Assembly (NCBI RefSeq): GCF_030272615.1
Contig: NC_081406.1
Coordinates: 165,647,521 to 165,711,520 of the forward strand
DNA from: Cryptomeria japonica
Taxonomy: Eukaryota > Streptophyta > Pinopsida > Cupressales > Cupressaceae
Length of the DNA stretch: 64,000 nucleotides
Direction of reading: 5' to 3'
Made by a program: the position numbers and the translations under genes. Position 1 is the first letter of the stretch. Each line of letters starts with the position of its first letter. The notes under the pieces are model-generated. The model did not search any database. It was not told the DNA's origin and saw only the letters and a list, made by a program, of their open reading frames with translations. Below, piece after piece: positions 48,146 to 61,410 of this stretch.

Positions 48146-51100
48146 AAAATCAATATTTTTTTGGGATTGATTAAAATAATGCATTAAATAATAATTTCTC
48201 TAGAATATTTATTATTTTTTATACATCATCATAATAATTGTCATTAAGATAGGGAGAGGGCATTGGTGATCTGAGTTAATTTTGTTGATGATATAACAAC
48301 TACACGAAACATAACATGATATGGATTATTATCTAATTATAATTAAGGATCACTCAATTCATCACATTAACATATTTAATGAGAGGTGTCTTTGAATAAT
48401 TGTATAGAGATTTGCACAAGTTTTTGATTTTGATATTCTTATTAACTAAACAAAAAAAATATCATTTAAAATATTACATATATACAATCAAAATTATCTC
48501 AATACCATTTAATGATTATGAATCTTATTTTTCTTTGTTTTTATGTTCAATATAATGATCTAATAATTAAATCTTTAATGAGAGTGAAAGAGTGCAGCAA
48601 TATTCAGCTCCATGTTCTTCTTGACAACTAATAAACATGCAAGATAATTATGTGATATCTCTCGGCATTATTTTATATTGTATGTATATTAAGAAACTCT
48701 ATTATTATCCATATTTTTGAAACTCTTGTATACTACTAATATTCTTGCAATTGTCAGATTTCCTTCTATTATAAGATATCTCTCAGCATTTTTCAAATGA
48801 TGGGTAAATGCATGAAATATGACATCTTTTGGTTTTTGTGAAGGTGTTATTTTATAATTCCAAATAAAATAGAACCCTCGCCACATGTCTCCAACTATAT
48901 GGAATAGTTACATTCAAATGATAGTGGAAGAGTGCCATAATTTCCTTCTATTATAAAATATCTCTTGGCATAATTTACCTATATTTTTTAAATATAGATA
49001 TATTAGTACATGTGTTAGGTGTAGAGGATTTTTTATTATTAATTATGTCATTATGTCAAGAGGCATGTACAATGACATCAAAATGATCCGTAAACAAAAA
49101 TCCATTTCTAAAACAATTTGACATGTAAATGATGGATAAATGCATGAAATAAGTCATGTTTTTTGTGGAGGTGTTGTTTTATTACTTCAAATAAAATAGA
49201 ACTCTTGCCACTTGTCTTCAACTACATTCACCACTTTTTGCATGTAGGAGTTTAATTAATAGATTTGTATTCTTGACGTTTAATTTTTTAGAAGAAAATT
49301 TATTTTACAATGATTCTTTTCTATTATAAGATATCTCTAAGACATCTCTCTGCATATTTTACATATATTTTTTTAATATAAATATAATAGTATAAAAATA
49401 AAAGCACTAGTAGAAAAAGCCTGTTGTATCCACTTAAAAATGGATAAAAGGTTTATTAGGGATGGAGTACTTGTTTTTAGAATTACCACGAAAATTTTAA
49501 GCCACTTTAGCCCATTGTTTTTCAAAAGAAGATTTTCCTGCGTTGTCATGTCAGTCATATTTCAATATTATTGCGCTCTAGCAATAATAAAATACAAGTC
49601 TTTTTCTCCTGGTGTTCAATTAAAGCCACCCTTATCTGCCCCAGACTATTTACTCCACTACAGGCAATTATAGTGTGCAATTCCTTTGTTGCAATACCAT
49701 TCGCAGAAAATGGAATTTACAATTTTCCTGTTTTTAGATTTTATTACGAACATTCCTCATGTGGGCCCCGCCGCTCCTCCATTTAAACTTAAGAGCTGCA
49801 TTAACAACTAGAGGATATGTAAATAAAACAAAGAAAGAAAATACAAGATTAATTGGACATTATACATATAAAAATGGAAAACAGCATCATTTTAAGTTTA
49901 ACCAAAGCAATTTCTTGAAGCAGGGGGAGAACCGTGTGGCGTGGAAAAATGCAGATTAGATATTCGATCCGATCTCACAAAGCTCAGTGATACTCCAGGT
50001 TGAAAATCTACAAGTTAGTTAAATTATTTTGATTTTACTTCTTAAATAAGATAACATTGACAATTAGAGAGTTGATGCTTCTTTTTCTTCAGAAATCTTT
50101 AATCTCATAAATATTTTTTTTTCCAAATTTAGATTTAAGCGGGTTTGTCTCAGCAAGGGGCCATGGAAAGCTCTACGTCTGTAGAGACAGTAGATTAAGG
50201 AGCAAAATATTTTAGAGAAATGGGACAGAGTGCGTCTCCTGGATGGTTGGATAAGTGGAAATGACATAAGAGGCTGTTTGGGCTACATGCTTCTCGTTAA
50301 AATCGAATCTTCTGGTATGCTCACTTATTATGACATTAATTTTCTATTATAACATCTGTCTGCTTTGTTCAAAGTCCAACTAAATATTTACGTAATTAGT
50401 AATTTCTGAAACGTTAGATATAATTATTTGTTTAATCAAGAATGCCAATTATAAAGAATTTGCTATTTTGATATAGTTCAGCGTGTTGTAGTCCAATCAC
50501 CTAAGGTAAACCACTTTCTTAGAAATTCTACTTTCTGTGTAGAAGGAAAAGGCAATTCTGAATAGCACCTTGTTATTTAAAGTCTTTGATTGCGTACACT
50601 CACTTCTATTAAAGTCCAATTTATGTGAGAAGGATTCTTTTTTCTTGTTTTACATATTGAGGCCGTCGACATGTTTAACCTAAATACATTTAACAAATTT
50701 GAAGTAGATCTAATGACAAAATACGTTAGTCACAACCAAATTGAGAATTGCTCAAAAAAGCAAGTTTAATTTCAATTACTCGAGGGGTTAATGAGAATTT
50801 TTTGTTTTATTTGTGGTATAGTTGTTTAAAACATTCAAAACAAAACTACTTTTGATTTTAGGCTCCATTGAATGCATTGACAAATATGATAGACTTAAGG
50901 AAGGAGCATGGTGATTGGTTTTAGTGTAAAGAGGGTGTGAACAAATATTGAACTATGGTAAAGGGCCTTCAAATTAGGCATTCATAATTTAGCTTTTAAA
51001 TTAGGCATTCAAATTTAGTGTAATTTAGTGGTTCGTTTATCCCATCTTCCAAATGAAAATGTATATTGTAGTAATGTTAAAGTTTCAAAGAAAGATATTC

Positions 51101-52120
51101 TTGAGGTTCTAACCATTTGGACCATTGGTATAATCTCTACAAACATATGATTAAAAGAAGGTACTCCATTTAAAAATGTTTCCATTCACAAATTTAAGCA
51201 ATTTTTATCAATGCAAATCACACATATCTTAAATAAATAGAATTAATTTACATCGAATTTTATTGACCTCTTAAGTTTAATGTCATTCTAAAATTTAGCT
51301 CAATGTTTGATAAAAATATTTATAAATTTCAATTACAAATTTCCTAACAAATTTATAGAACATTTAATATAAATTATTATTGACATTACTGTTGCACGTC
51401 CTTTTGGTTCAAGTGCTAGTGATTTAAGTCTAGAGAGGTTTCATCTATTAAATTTATGTCAAAACTCCTTGGATAAAAGACTCTTATTTTTAAATCAAAC
51501 TCCTAACAAATTCTCTTCCAAACATGTCACCATGTTGATAAAAAAAAAATTCTTCACATTCCAAGAAATCAAAACCAAATGAATTCTTTTAGAAATCTCA
51601 CTTCTAAGTATTTAGTCCTTATTATTAGTTTTTCAGAAACTATAAATATGGATGCATTTTTTTAGTATTATATATATTTTATTAATAATGAATAAAAGTC
51701 TATTACCAAATAAAGTCACCTTTATTTAAAATATCTAGAAAATAACATTGTTAGATAAATCTAAAATTAATGCATTGAATTCCATATTAAATATATAGGT
51801 ATGTGAAAGAATAATATAGGTATGGAATTTTTATTTATTACTAATTAAAAAAATAAAAAATTTCAAAAAAAATCATGGACTTAATATTGGAGTTGATCCA
51901 ATTTCAAAAAATTATAAACAATGGTAAGCTGTAAAATTTGTGCATTATGGAGTAATGCAACTTAATAAAAAAATAGAAAACAATAAAAAATGACTTCAAA
52001 ACAAAATATATAAATGATAATTTTTTTTTATTCTTTTATAAATATAATTTGAATTTACATAGAAAATATCAAAACTTACTATTAATTGACACAAACAATA
52101 AATATTAAAATATTAATATT
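48146..52120. other. AT-rich stretch without recognisable genes
   Basis: Short ORFs at 48689-50267 show no domains and overlap on both strands. A diverged repeat at 48755-49395 is listed separately. A less AT-rich patch at 49740-50330 shows no gene. No element ends were found. Confidence 0.4.
48755..49395. repeat. Diverged tandem repeat
   Basis: The phrase TTCCTTCTATTATAAGATATCTC recurs (with changes) near 48759, 48949 and 49316. AATGATGGGTAAATGCATGAAAT recurs near 48797 and 49130, with AAATAAAATAGAACYCT and CCACWTGTC following each time. Confidence 0.6.
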
Positions 52121-52230
52121 CAACATATTAGGCCAAAATATAGGACACTATTATGGGCCAATCATTAAGCTTGTTCAACATATTAGGCCAAAATATAGGA
52201 CACTATTGTGGGCCAATCATTAAGCTTGTC
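52121..52230. repeat. 55-bp tandem duplication
   Basis: Two nearly identical 55-bp units start at 52121 and 52176 with CAACATATTAGGCCAAAATA and differ at about one base. Confidence 0.85.
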
Positions 52231-55200
52231 AACACTTTTGTACCAAATGTCTTGTGGACCCGACATCATTTTGTAAAAAAAAATAAGATGACATTTTGGT
52301 CCTACAATCTTGTGTAAGTTCAATGACTTCCATATTAACTCAAATTAAAGTTTCCTTAGACAAGGAGGATAACATGACCTTTATACGATCAACTACACAA
52401 GAAAGTTGTCTTAGCATAACATGTATAATGAAGTAGATTTAAGTATAAGATGAGAATATCAAAAGAAAGTGTCTAAAGTTATAGTTGACGACATATGTAC
52501 AATCATTGGCTAGTTGATATACTTTTCTCAATGTGAGATTTTTTCTAGATGCATAGAGGCACATTATAAATATAGATCATTACATGAAAAAAAATTAAGC
52601 CCACGTTACTACCAAGGGAACACCAATTTCAAGATAGGGATAAGTGGTCCTAAGAACATTCTAAGATAGACAAACACTAAATTGAGGCCAACTTTAATTT
52701 CAAAATAGTAGAATATGAAATTCAATAAATTGTTACATGAAAAAGACTTCTTTCGACTGTGTATAGAGGATTTTATTTGAGGAAAGATGATAGTTACATC
52801 AAGATAAAAAAATGGATTGATTCAACAACACTAACTTTGACTCGTTGAAGCTTAATGTGGAGTATATGCTCATATAGATCAAGATCTATAGGATAAAACA
52901 TCTATGTCCCAATTATAATGCTGTTAGATGATTGGGTCATATTTGAAAAAAAAATGTGAGAAGTTCTCTCCTTACATAAAAAAACCTATACACTATGTCA
53001 AGACATAATTTTGTAAGTAAATCCCTTCTTTGATACCAATTGGTGTGATCTAGCATAGAGAGTTCAATGAAAAACATCCTAAACATGGTACAACCTAAAC
53101 ACTTCTAGACCAATAGATGGAAAAAAACAACAAATCCTTTTGTATATTATGTGTTTCTATTGCTACCAAGCTCTATTGCAATGTTACTTAACCTTCTTGC
53201 TTCATCTAAGCATGTTATTTCTTCAAACAAAAAAAAGGGCTAATCAAGACCAATTTTATTCTCATACTTCTTTATTTTGTATTCTAGTGAACCTATATAT
53301 TCTTAGATAAGTTATTTTGATGCTAACATACTATAATTTATTTGTAAAGTACTAGAATTAAAATATTTGAATAGAGATTAAGATTTTGAATCTAGAGGAG
53401 TTCTATGTTCAATATATTCCTAAATATTAATAACCATATAATATCCATTTTAATCCTTAAATACATATGCCAAGTAGCTCCAATAAATAAAAAATGGATT
53501 ACCAAGAATGTGGGTTCAAAATCATGAACAAATAATTTATCTAACTAGTCCAAATTGGAGTCATGAAGTAACTCCTAGAATATAAAGTAATTACTTGGTT
53601 AATCTTTTTAATCTCTAAGAAAAATAAAGGTCCACGTAAATACTAAATTCTTTGTGTGGTTGCTTTCATTGTTCTTATACACCTCTTATAAAGTTAGCTA
53701 AAAATAGGTTGTCAAAGTGATAGTCATAATCCATATAGTAACCCCCTACTCATTGACTTCTTATGATCATCATAACTCAAATGACATGTTAGAGAATGAT
53801 ATCGAAGGAATCTCAATTGATATTCTCTCCAAATAGGGAGGCATTTTCCACGTAGGTAGACTTTTTACAATTCATGAGTAATAATAATTCATCAAATTTG
53901 AGAGTTATAAGATGCACAACATGGTCCTAACATGATGACCTCACTAGGGAAAACCTTATCATGCACAAATGCCACCTCATCATTATTCATTGTCTAGAAT
54001 TTAATGCATTGAATAATCAAGCCTAGAATCATTGTAAAAATACGAAATAAACTATTTCGAATATGTGACCTTGTTAGAACCTTAAAGTATACCAAAACAT
54101 GAAAATTTGATACAAAGTAAATCTAGATCCAAATCAACATTAAACTAGATTTTATTTGTTTTTTTCATCCACCTCTTTACCTCTTTTAACATTAAAGACC
54201 AAAGAGATGTTGCTACCTTGTCCCATGGAACACATTGTCATATAAACCTCCCCTTTTCACAAAAATATCTTCAAAATTCAACATGTTTATAATGAAGACA
54301 AAATATTGTAGACTAAACAATATAATATGATGAATTTGAGACATTCTTTTAGATCAAACTACTCGAAAACAAGAAAATTTGGTACAACATAATTTTGGAT
54401 GCAAGCTCGATATTAAATTAGATTTAATTATATTTTACATTGCCTCTTTGCTTCTTTTTACATTAAAGCCCAACCAAATGCTACCACCTCTTCTTATGGA
54501 GACTCTAAGTCAACGAAGGATTACACTTAGCAACTGTGATAATCTATTATCACATGTGTAGGCTTAGATGGAACACCACAAAAAAACTAAGTCCAAGTAA
54601 TGAATACATCATAAAAAAGTAGGTTAAAATTCATTTTTACATACAGTAGAATAGCATTGCTAATACTAATTACAAAACTATGATTAATGGATACTTTTAA
54701 TATAAAGTCATCTTACAAAATAAACACTCTAAATTGATGTAAACTTGGTACAAAGATGCTCATATCTAAAGGTGCATACAAATGAAATTAAAATAAATTT
54801 CAAATGAGGGGAGAAAAGAAAATTCATGGCATGATATAAAACAAATATGATCAATTATCAATTGAATAAATGAAAAATTCTAGACTAAAAAATATCCCCT
54901 TCTAAAAGAATGTTAAAGCCTTGAAAATTTTATACAAGCTTCCCAAGTGTAAAAAAATATCTATTAAGTGGTGGTGTTGTTGTGACCACCAAGGTTAAAA
55001 CCTAAAACCCTTGATTGCAAGCTTGTACGTTTGTTGATCCAATGTCCTCATAGGTTTAAGCCTCGACATTGTTAAATAGGGATGAGATCCTTTGATTGTG
55101 ACCTCATCGGTGCATAGCTTTGAGTCAAGTGTTTCACGTGGTATTGAAGGGTGTCTCATGCCAGTGTTATTGCTCATGTTAAAAGTTTATTTAGCATTCC

Positions 55201-56550
55201 AAAAAAATAAATCTATTTAATTCCATTTGAGACCTCATACTTGTGAATTAGAGGATTTATACAATTTTAACATGGGTTAAAACCATGCCAACAATGATAA
55301 TGAAACATATAATTCCTTATATGAATATTTTATAATAAGGACTATAAGGGAGTAAATAATCCCTACATAAATAATGTAGGTTAAGTAAATAGTTCAAAGT
55401 TGGGGATTTTAAATAGTTAAAAGTGAATTAATTACATAAATCAATGTGAATTTTAATGTGACACTTAGCTCTAGATTCATTTTATTAAAAATATCAAAAA
55501 TAATTTTCCAAGGCACTAAAAGGTTTAAGTCCCAACCATATGAGGTCTCAAAATCTAGAAATGAAATGACACAATTATGATGATAAAAACAATTCATCTT
55601 GATCTTTTTGTTTCTAAATTCCAATGAGAATTGACAATGTTTAGAAACACTTTTATAATCTATTGTATTTTAAGAGTTATATTTTAATTTAGATACTTAG
55701 TTGCATTGATTTCAAGATGATATTAAGGATAATAAGTATATAATATTTTTTTATGATGATGAAATGTTGAAGTAATTTTTTTTATCCTTTTATAGTTGAA
55801 TGCAAAATGTGCTTAATAGATTCTTGTATCTTTGTCCCTTAGATTCTTCTTATATGCTTTGATTAGTTTTTATGTATGACACTCAAGTGTGCAATCTAAA
55901 ATAAGCTAAAACTCTAGCGAGCTCATAATGGAGCCATGGGCCTAACTTAATAAATTCAAATTTAAATATTTTGTAGTTCAAATCTATTACCATGAAAACA
56001 AACTAGATTGATTCTATATCTCTAAATCGAAACTATAGTGATGAACAATTTAATGTGAAAATTAGAAAATAAATAATGATGAAAGACAAGCTTGAACAAA
56101 TTATTTACCGATCTTTACATAAAATATACCATAGTATACTTCAATTAGGCCGAAGGCATCTCTTATCTAAGATGGACAACCTCAAATTTGCCATCCACGG
56201 TTGATGTCATTTGTTTCCCAATGCAAGACGATTGCAGTCATCGTAGGCCTCAATTATCGTCGCTCAACAAAATTATGAATTATGAAAAACAAATCAAATC
56301 AAGAATTGTCATATTTCTACTTGGTATGACAAAGAATATTGTGTTCAAAATCATTGGTTGACAATCTGGGATAAACAATGCAAGATGATTGCACTGCGTA
56401 CAACCATTGGTGAATCTTTTGCGTTGATTTTTTCACTCTTTTTTGTACTGACGGACAGCTCAATTGATATATATCAAATCACATTCATTTTTCAATTGAC
56501 TTCTAGCCTCCATTGGGCTCTGCTAGATGATCATCTTGCTCAATGTCCAT
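52231..56550. other. AT-rich stretch without recognisable genes
   Basis: No ORF with recognisable domains was found. The region 54965-55215 could be a decayed SINE: it has a GGTTAAAACCT phrase in place of a B-box-like GGTTCGAATCC and an A-rich end near 55205. This is weak. The segment 56150-56250 resembles 30130-30240. Confidence 0.4.
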
Positions 56551-56555
56551 CTCAC

Positions 56556-56900
56556 TGTTGGATAGTGATGCAAGCGTGCAACTAGAAATGGAATTGGTAA
56601 TCCCCAAGAATGCAATTGAAGTTTTTAAGTAAGGATTCTAATTCAGTTTATAGTGGTTTTGGTAAAGTTTCATAGATGGTAATTACCATGTTTTAGAAGT
56701 TTCCTTATTGGTGGTATAGTGAATTGTTGTGGTTTTAGAGACTTCAACCTCTATAAAATAGCACCTTCTTGTATTGTTTACGTAGATCAAAATGTATCCT
56801 CAATCTAGAGGCAAATCATGATGTAATATATTTTGAATGAGTAAAAAGTTTTCTGTGTGTTAAATTGAATTTATATTTTGTGTTTGATTTTAAATCTACA
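56556..56900 (+). repeat. 5' LTR of the TRIM-like element
   Basis: The 345-bp repeat starts TGTTGGATAGTGATGC and ends TTTTAAATCTACA. Confidence 0.8.
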
Positions 56901-56903
56901 AAG

Positions 56904-56915
56904 TGGTATCAAAGC
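56904..56915 (+). other. Primer-binding site of the TRIM-like element
   Basis: TGGTATCAAAGC differs at one base from the tRNA-Met site of the full Copia elements and lies three bases after the LTR. Confidence 0.8.
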
Positions 56916-57670
56916 GGGTTTGGGCCTAGCTCCCTCATGGGAGGGCCCAAGATCATGAGTGTGATATTCTGATACTCTATTGGGTGTGTTAGTGAGATCA
57001 AATTGTGGATTTATCTCATTTAAAGAAGTTGTCTCTATGTTTGGATATTGAAGAAATTAAGGTTGTTGTTTGTTGCTATTTAATTGTTGCACTGAGAGGT
57101 TCATGTAGAGACCCTGTGAGAGCAGTTTAATAAATGCATTGATAGAATTATTGGAAGTAATAGGAAAGTGTGAAGAGTGTCAAGGAAAGTGATGCATTAG
57201 ACATGGTTAGGAGCCATGCCACCGATTTGTGTGAGAGGTGATGAAGATGAGGTGTTCTTAGATGACCTCGCCCACATTGAAAATGTGGTTTGCATATGGT
57301 AGAAATCTACATATGAGGTAGACAGTGTTGCAAGGAATGCAACATGAGATGAGACCCTTTTGGCAAATTAATGGCAACCAACAAAGAAATGATTGTCAAG
57401 TTAAAATGAAGCCTAGTTTTGTTTAACACTGGCATAAATCCTTCGATGGTACGCAATAACAACCATCGAGAATAATTGTGCATAGATGAATTGTCATGAG
57501 TTTTCTTTTTGTTAGAGAAAGGAGGGGAAAACCTTGTGATCTCTCATAAAGAAGAGAAATTGATACTTCTATAAGAAGTGTACCTTGTCGGTCTATAAGA
57601 CCTAGTATAATAGTAATGACAATTCTGTGCAGTGACTTGCAAAGATTCAATTTCTGAATCCGCTTAGCAT

Positions 57671-57682
57671 CAAGGGGGAGTA
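57671..57682 (+). other. Polypurine tract of the TRIM-like element
   Basis: CAAGGGGGAGTA lies directly before the right LTR. Confidence 0.75.
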
Positions 57683-58154
57683 TGTTGGATGGTGATGCAA
57701 GTGTGCAACTAGAAATGGAATTGGTAATCCCCAAGAAAGCAATTGGAGTTTTTAAGTAAAGATTCTAAATCAGTTTATAGTGGTTTTGGTAAAGTTTCAT
57801 AGATGGCAATTACCTTGTTTTAGAAGTTTCCTTATTGGTGATATAGTGAACTATTGTGTTTTTTGAAATTTCAACCTCTATAAAATACTGCCTTCTTGTA
57901 TTGTTTATGCAGATCAAAATGTAACCTCTATTTAGAAGCAAATCATGATGTATAGGTGATATAGTGAACTATTGTGTTTTTATATAGATTTCAACCTCTA
58001 TAAAACACCACATTCTTGTATTATTTATGCAGATCAAAATCTAACCTCTATTTAGAAGCAAATCATGATGTATGATATTTTGAATGAGTAAAAAGTTTTC
58101 CCTCTATTAAATTGAATTTGTATTTTGTATTTTGTGTTTGATTTTAAATCTACA
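57683..58154 (+). repeat. 3' LTR of the TRIM-like element, with internal duplication
   Basis: It starts TGTTGGATGGTGATGC and ends TTTTAAATCTACA. A 118-bp segment starting GGTGATATAGTGAACTATTG is present twice (57837 and 57955), while the left LTR has one copy, at about 56713. Confidence 0.8.
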
Positions 58155-59246
58155 ATTACTGACAACATAATTGCTATGGGAGAATGGTGTTATGCTGATT
58201 TTGATGGCATGGCCGTCTCTGTTACCGTCTTTCCATCTTATTTACACTTCATCTTGATTTTTTTTTATTTGTATGGAATAAGATTAGACTGGTGTTTTTA
58301 ATGAAAACCCCTCGTTGCCTTATTTGCTGAAATACCCAGCCCGTGTTCTACTCTATGTTTAGATCATTTTATGATGGAATTATGTTTCCCACTATTCTTT
58401 GGTTTTTGTGTTTATTGACGATAGATCTTAGCGCCTTTGTAGATTAAGTTTTAGCCATTTTCTTTGTTAATTGATTTGCAATAGCTGGAGAGCGGGCCAC
58501 AAGAAGGCCGTTTTAATTTTTCTGTAAATAGTTTTTAATATTGTACAGTCAAAGACCAACAGAGTACAAAAATACTCTGCACAGTTAGTCAACCTCTGCT
58601 ACAAAACAAATCAGAGCAGTTTACATAGAAAAAAACAAAGTTTTCTTCACTACTGCCACCCAAATGTCGCAGATGTGGTTTAATGTTTTATGTTCTTCAT
58701 GGTTTCCACTTTCCAGTAATGGAGCGAGAAAGTATTCTCTTGCAGAAAAGTTAATACTGTCACCTCACCCGCTGTTGATAAAAATTAATAAGGAATTTCC
58801 AAAAGTAAGGTAAACAATGTATTGTATCTTTGAAAACTAATTAGTTGAATTTTTTTCTTTTATTTTCAAATAGAATAGTTTTATTTTTCATCGTATGGGT
58901 ACCGTACGTGGGTAGGTACGCTGGTATGGCAATTTTTTTTGGGGGGGGGCTGGGTACATATGAGTACGTCCGTACAAAAAAAAAGAGTAAAAATCATAAA
59001 GATATACATATATACAATCTAATAAGTAGAAACAAAAATTAAATTTAGAATCTCATATATCATCCATATGCTAAACAAAACTTGGAACTATCATATATGA
59101 TTCATATTGATATAAGTTTATAACTATAACAAAATTACAAATTTACTATAAGTCTAATCTAATATGAAATATCCATTTGTCAAACTTTGAATGTTATGAT
59201 AGATATCAAATTCATTGTTCATTGGTTCAACAATAAAATAACACAA
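58155..59246. other. Spacer and probable 3' flank of the hAT gene
   Basis: No gene was supported. At 58892-58976 a GTAC-rich patch (GGGTACCGTACGTGGGTAGG, GTACATATGAGTACGTCCGTAC) includes a G-run. Such GTAC-rich patches could be subterminal sequence of the adjacent DNA transposon. The terminal inverted repeat and 8-bp target duplication of a hAT element were not identified. Confidence 0.35.
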
Positions 59247-59627
59247 CTAATAATCAGCAATAGCATCATATGGGTCACTAGGAATATCAAGATCAACATC
59301 ATCATTGACATTAGATGATGTAGGTAGAGTACTGGAGCCACATGCAGCCTCACTGCCACTTGCACTAGCAGGAAATTGGCTATCAGACTCCCCAGAAAGT
59401 AAAGATTGTGTGGTAGCTGAAAAATCCAAATCAGTTTGCTTTGGATCTACATCCCAAAACTTTGTGCTCCCATCCTTGTACTCATTTTGTTTATGAGTAA
59501 GAAGGCGCAAGTTTGAATGCACATAAACGAGCTCTTCCACCATACTTGCTGCCAGTCGGTTGCGTTTCACTGAGTGGATAAAGGAGTATGTGCTCCAATT
59601 TCGCTCAGATGAAGAGGAACTAGCAAC

Positions 59628-59714
59628 CTATTGAATAATTGACACAAAGTGAGAGGGTGACAATCATAAAATAGTAAAAAATATAAATTTAGAGAGCAAT
59701 TAAAATTAAGAAAC
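59628..59714 (-). other. Intron of the hAT transposase gene
   Basis: The minus-strand donor is TCGCAA-GTTTCT and the acceptor CAATAG-GTTGCT. Both neighbouring exons keep frame and the join falls within the hAT dimerisation domain. Confidence 0.8.
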
Positions 59715-60413
59715 TTGCGATAAAACTTTGATTGCACAAGTTTGAAGGTTTGGTGAGGTGTGGCCATTGAGGTACCACCAAGCATGAGAATCCTTTTTAT
59801 ACTTGTCACAGAGAGCGGAAACACTTTGACCATTGGAGGCTACAAAATCAGCAAACTCACTTGTCATTAAATCCTCCATTTTAGAATTGGGGAAGAGTTT
59901 AGTAAGTGCTGTCCTACACCCTTCACTGATTTCTGAATCTCTATATGGTGGTACCCTTGATGGCTTAGCAAGCATTTCATCACTATAAAATTTGGGAGTC
60001 AATGCAAATGCAAGAAGATGTAGTGGGGTGGTCATTTTGTTCCACCCCTCAACACAAATTGATTGAACCTCTTTGAAGAAAGTTTCTTCGGGATCTTGCT
60101 CTTTTGCATTGATGATAGCTTTCATTTTCTCAATCATCGAGTCAATGCCATCATATACCTCTCCCAAACATGGGTGATCCATGTCAGTATAACGGATCAT
60201 ACTCATGATGGGCTCAGTGAAACTCAAAAGATATTCCACTCGATCCCACCAAGTGTCATCTAGGATCATGTGCTTTACATTTGTTGCCCTTTCAGTATTG
60301 GATTGCCTCCATAGGGACCAACTTTGACTAATTACCATGCTAGCAAGTGGCTGTCGCACCTTCACAAGTCGCCTCAAGACGATTGTGTTGGATGCAAATC
60401 GAGTCTCGGCAAC

Positions 60414-60529
60414 CTATTCAAAAATTAAAAATAAAAATTAGAATACAAAGAAGACATGATAAAAAAAATAAAAATTAAGTAATCATCAAAGTGAAATGTA
60501 GATTTTAAAAATTGAAGTGTTTCAATTAC
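60414..60529 (-). other. Intron of the hAT transposase gene
   Basis: The minus-strand exon edge CTACAG is followed by GTAATT, and the 3' end reads TGAATAG before GTTGCCGAG. Joining restores the conserved ETRFASN stretch without a stop. Confidence 0.8.
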
Positions 60530-61284
60530 CTGTAGCAACTCCAATTGTGAAAATGATCTGAAAATGGCCTGTGACATGTTATGGTTTGTGATGAACATTT
60601 GGATCTCTTCCGCCTCAACATAAATTTGTTTGATCCAATGTATTTTCTTGCCTATCTTTTGTAGCATGAGGTTGAGAGAGTAGACAACACAAGGTGTCCA
60701 AAATATGTGTTCAAACCGTGTCTCAATCAACATACTTGCAGCTCTACAATTCTTTGCATTGTCTGTTATTACTTGGACAACATTTTGAGGTCCCACATCA
60801 TGAATGCATTGTGTAGTCACACAAATCTGTGTCCATTTTAATTAAATGAATATTTCGTATTTATTTGATTAAAAATCTACTAGCTATCAGTTAATTAAAT
60901 TAATATTTAATTAATTCATCCCCAAACATTCTTTTATTAATTAAATAAATTATTCAATTTATTTTAATTAATTCATTAAATCCAATTCCAATCAATTAAA
61001 TAAATAAAATCAATTTATTTAATTAAATCCCCCTTTTCCTGTTTTAAATAAATTAAATAAAATTTATTTAATTCATTATCCCCACCCCAATTGCATTTTC
61101 CTACAAATGCAACTTGCACACATTTATTGAAATAAATGAATTTTTATTTTAATAAAATCCTATTTTCCCTCACCCACCAAATCCACTTGCAAAAATCTAA
61201 TCCCCTTCTAGATTCTTCTAACCCCTTCCTAATTAGCTTAATCCATCCCCTAATTATTGTCACATTCCTAAGCAAAATAGAGTC

Positions 61285-61410
61285 ACTTCTCAAAGCCTAA
61301 AAGTCTTTGATAACCATTAAAGGCTTTCAACCTTCAACCACTTAATTCCTCAAAGTCTTTGATAACCATTGAAGGCTTCCAACTTTCAACCACTTAATCC
61401 CCAAAGTCTC
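61285..61410. repeat. Short tandem units in the Gypsy LTR or leader
   Basis: Two units, plus a partial third, contain AGTCTTTGATAACCATTRAA, GGCTT and CAACCACTTAAT, with a period of about 52-58 bp. Confidence 0.65.

Larger units (their letters stand above)
56556..58154 (+). mobile_element. Small non-autonomous LTR element (TRIM-like)
   Basis: A 1.6-kb element has LTR-like repeats of 345 bp (left) and 472 bp (right), a tRNA-Met-type primer site, a polypurine tract and a ~780-bp interior without Gag or Pol motifs. Flanking bases CTCAC and ATTAC are not a clean target duplication, so the ends may have mutated or the element is old. The interior ORF at 57423-57734 on the minus strand has no recognised motif. 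Confidence 0.75.
59247..60826 (-). pseudogene. hAT-family transposase, 3' exons, 5' end missing
   Basis: Three minus-strand exons join in phase 0: 60530-60826 (99 residues), 59715-60413 (233) and 59247-59627 (126 plus stop). Introns of 116 and 87 bp start GT and end AG. The first exon has NVVQVITDNAKNC and HIFWTPC, the core of the DUF659 region, which includes an acidic residue expected at the catalytic site. The second starts VAETRFASNTIVLRRL and includes WWYLNG. The third starts VASSSSSERNWSTYS, the hAT dimerisation region, and ends in an acidic Ser-rich tail (DLDIPSDPYD). The three exons are open throughout. The zinc finger and first catalytic residues are absent because the sequence changes abruptly at 60827/60828, where a Gypsy LTR seems to start. 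The remaining exons may lie beyond the window. Confidence 0.85.

Noticed and set aside
54965-55215. Possible tRNA-derived SINE
   Set aside because: Only a weak B-box-like phrase and an A-rich end are visible. No target duplication or convincing A box was found.
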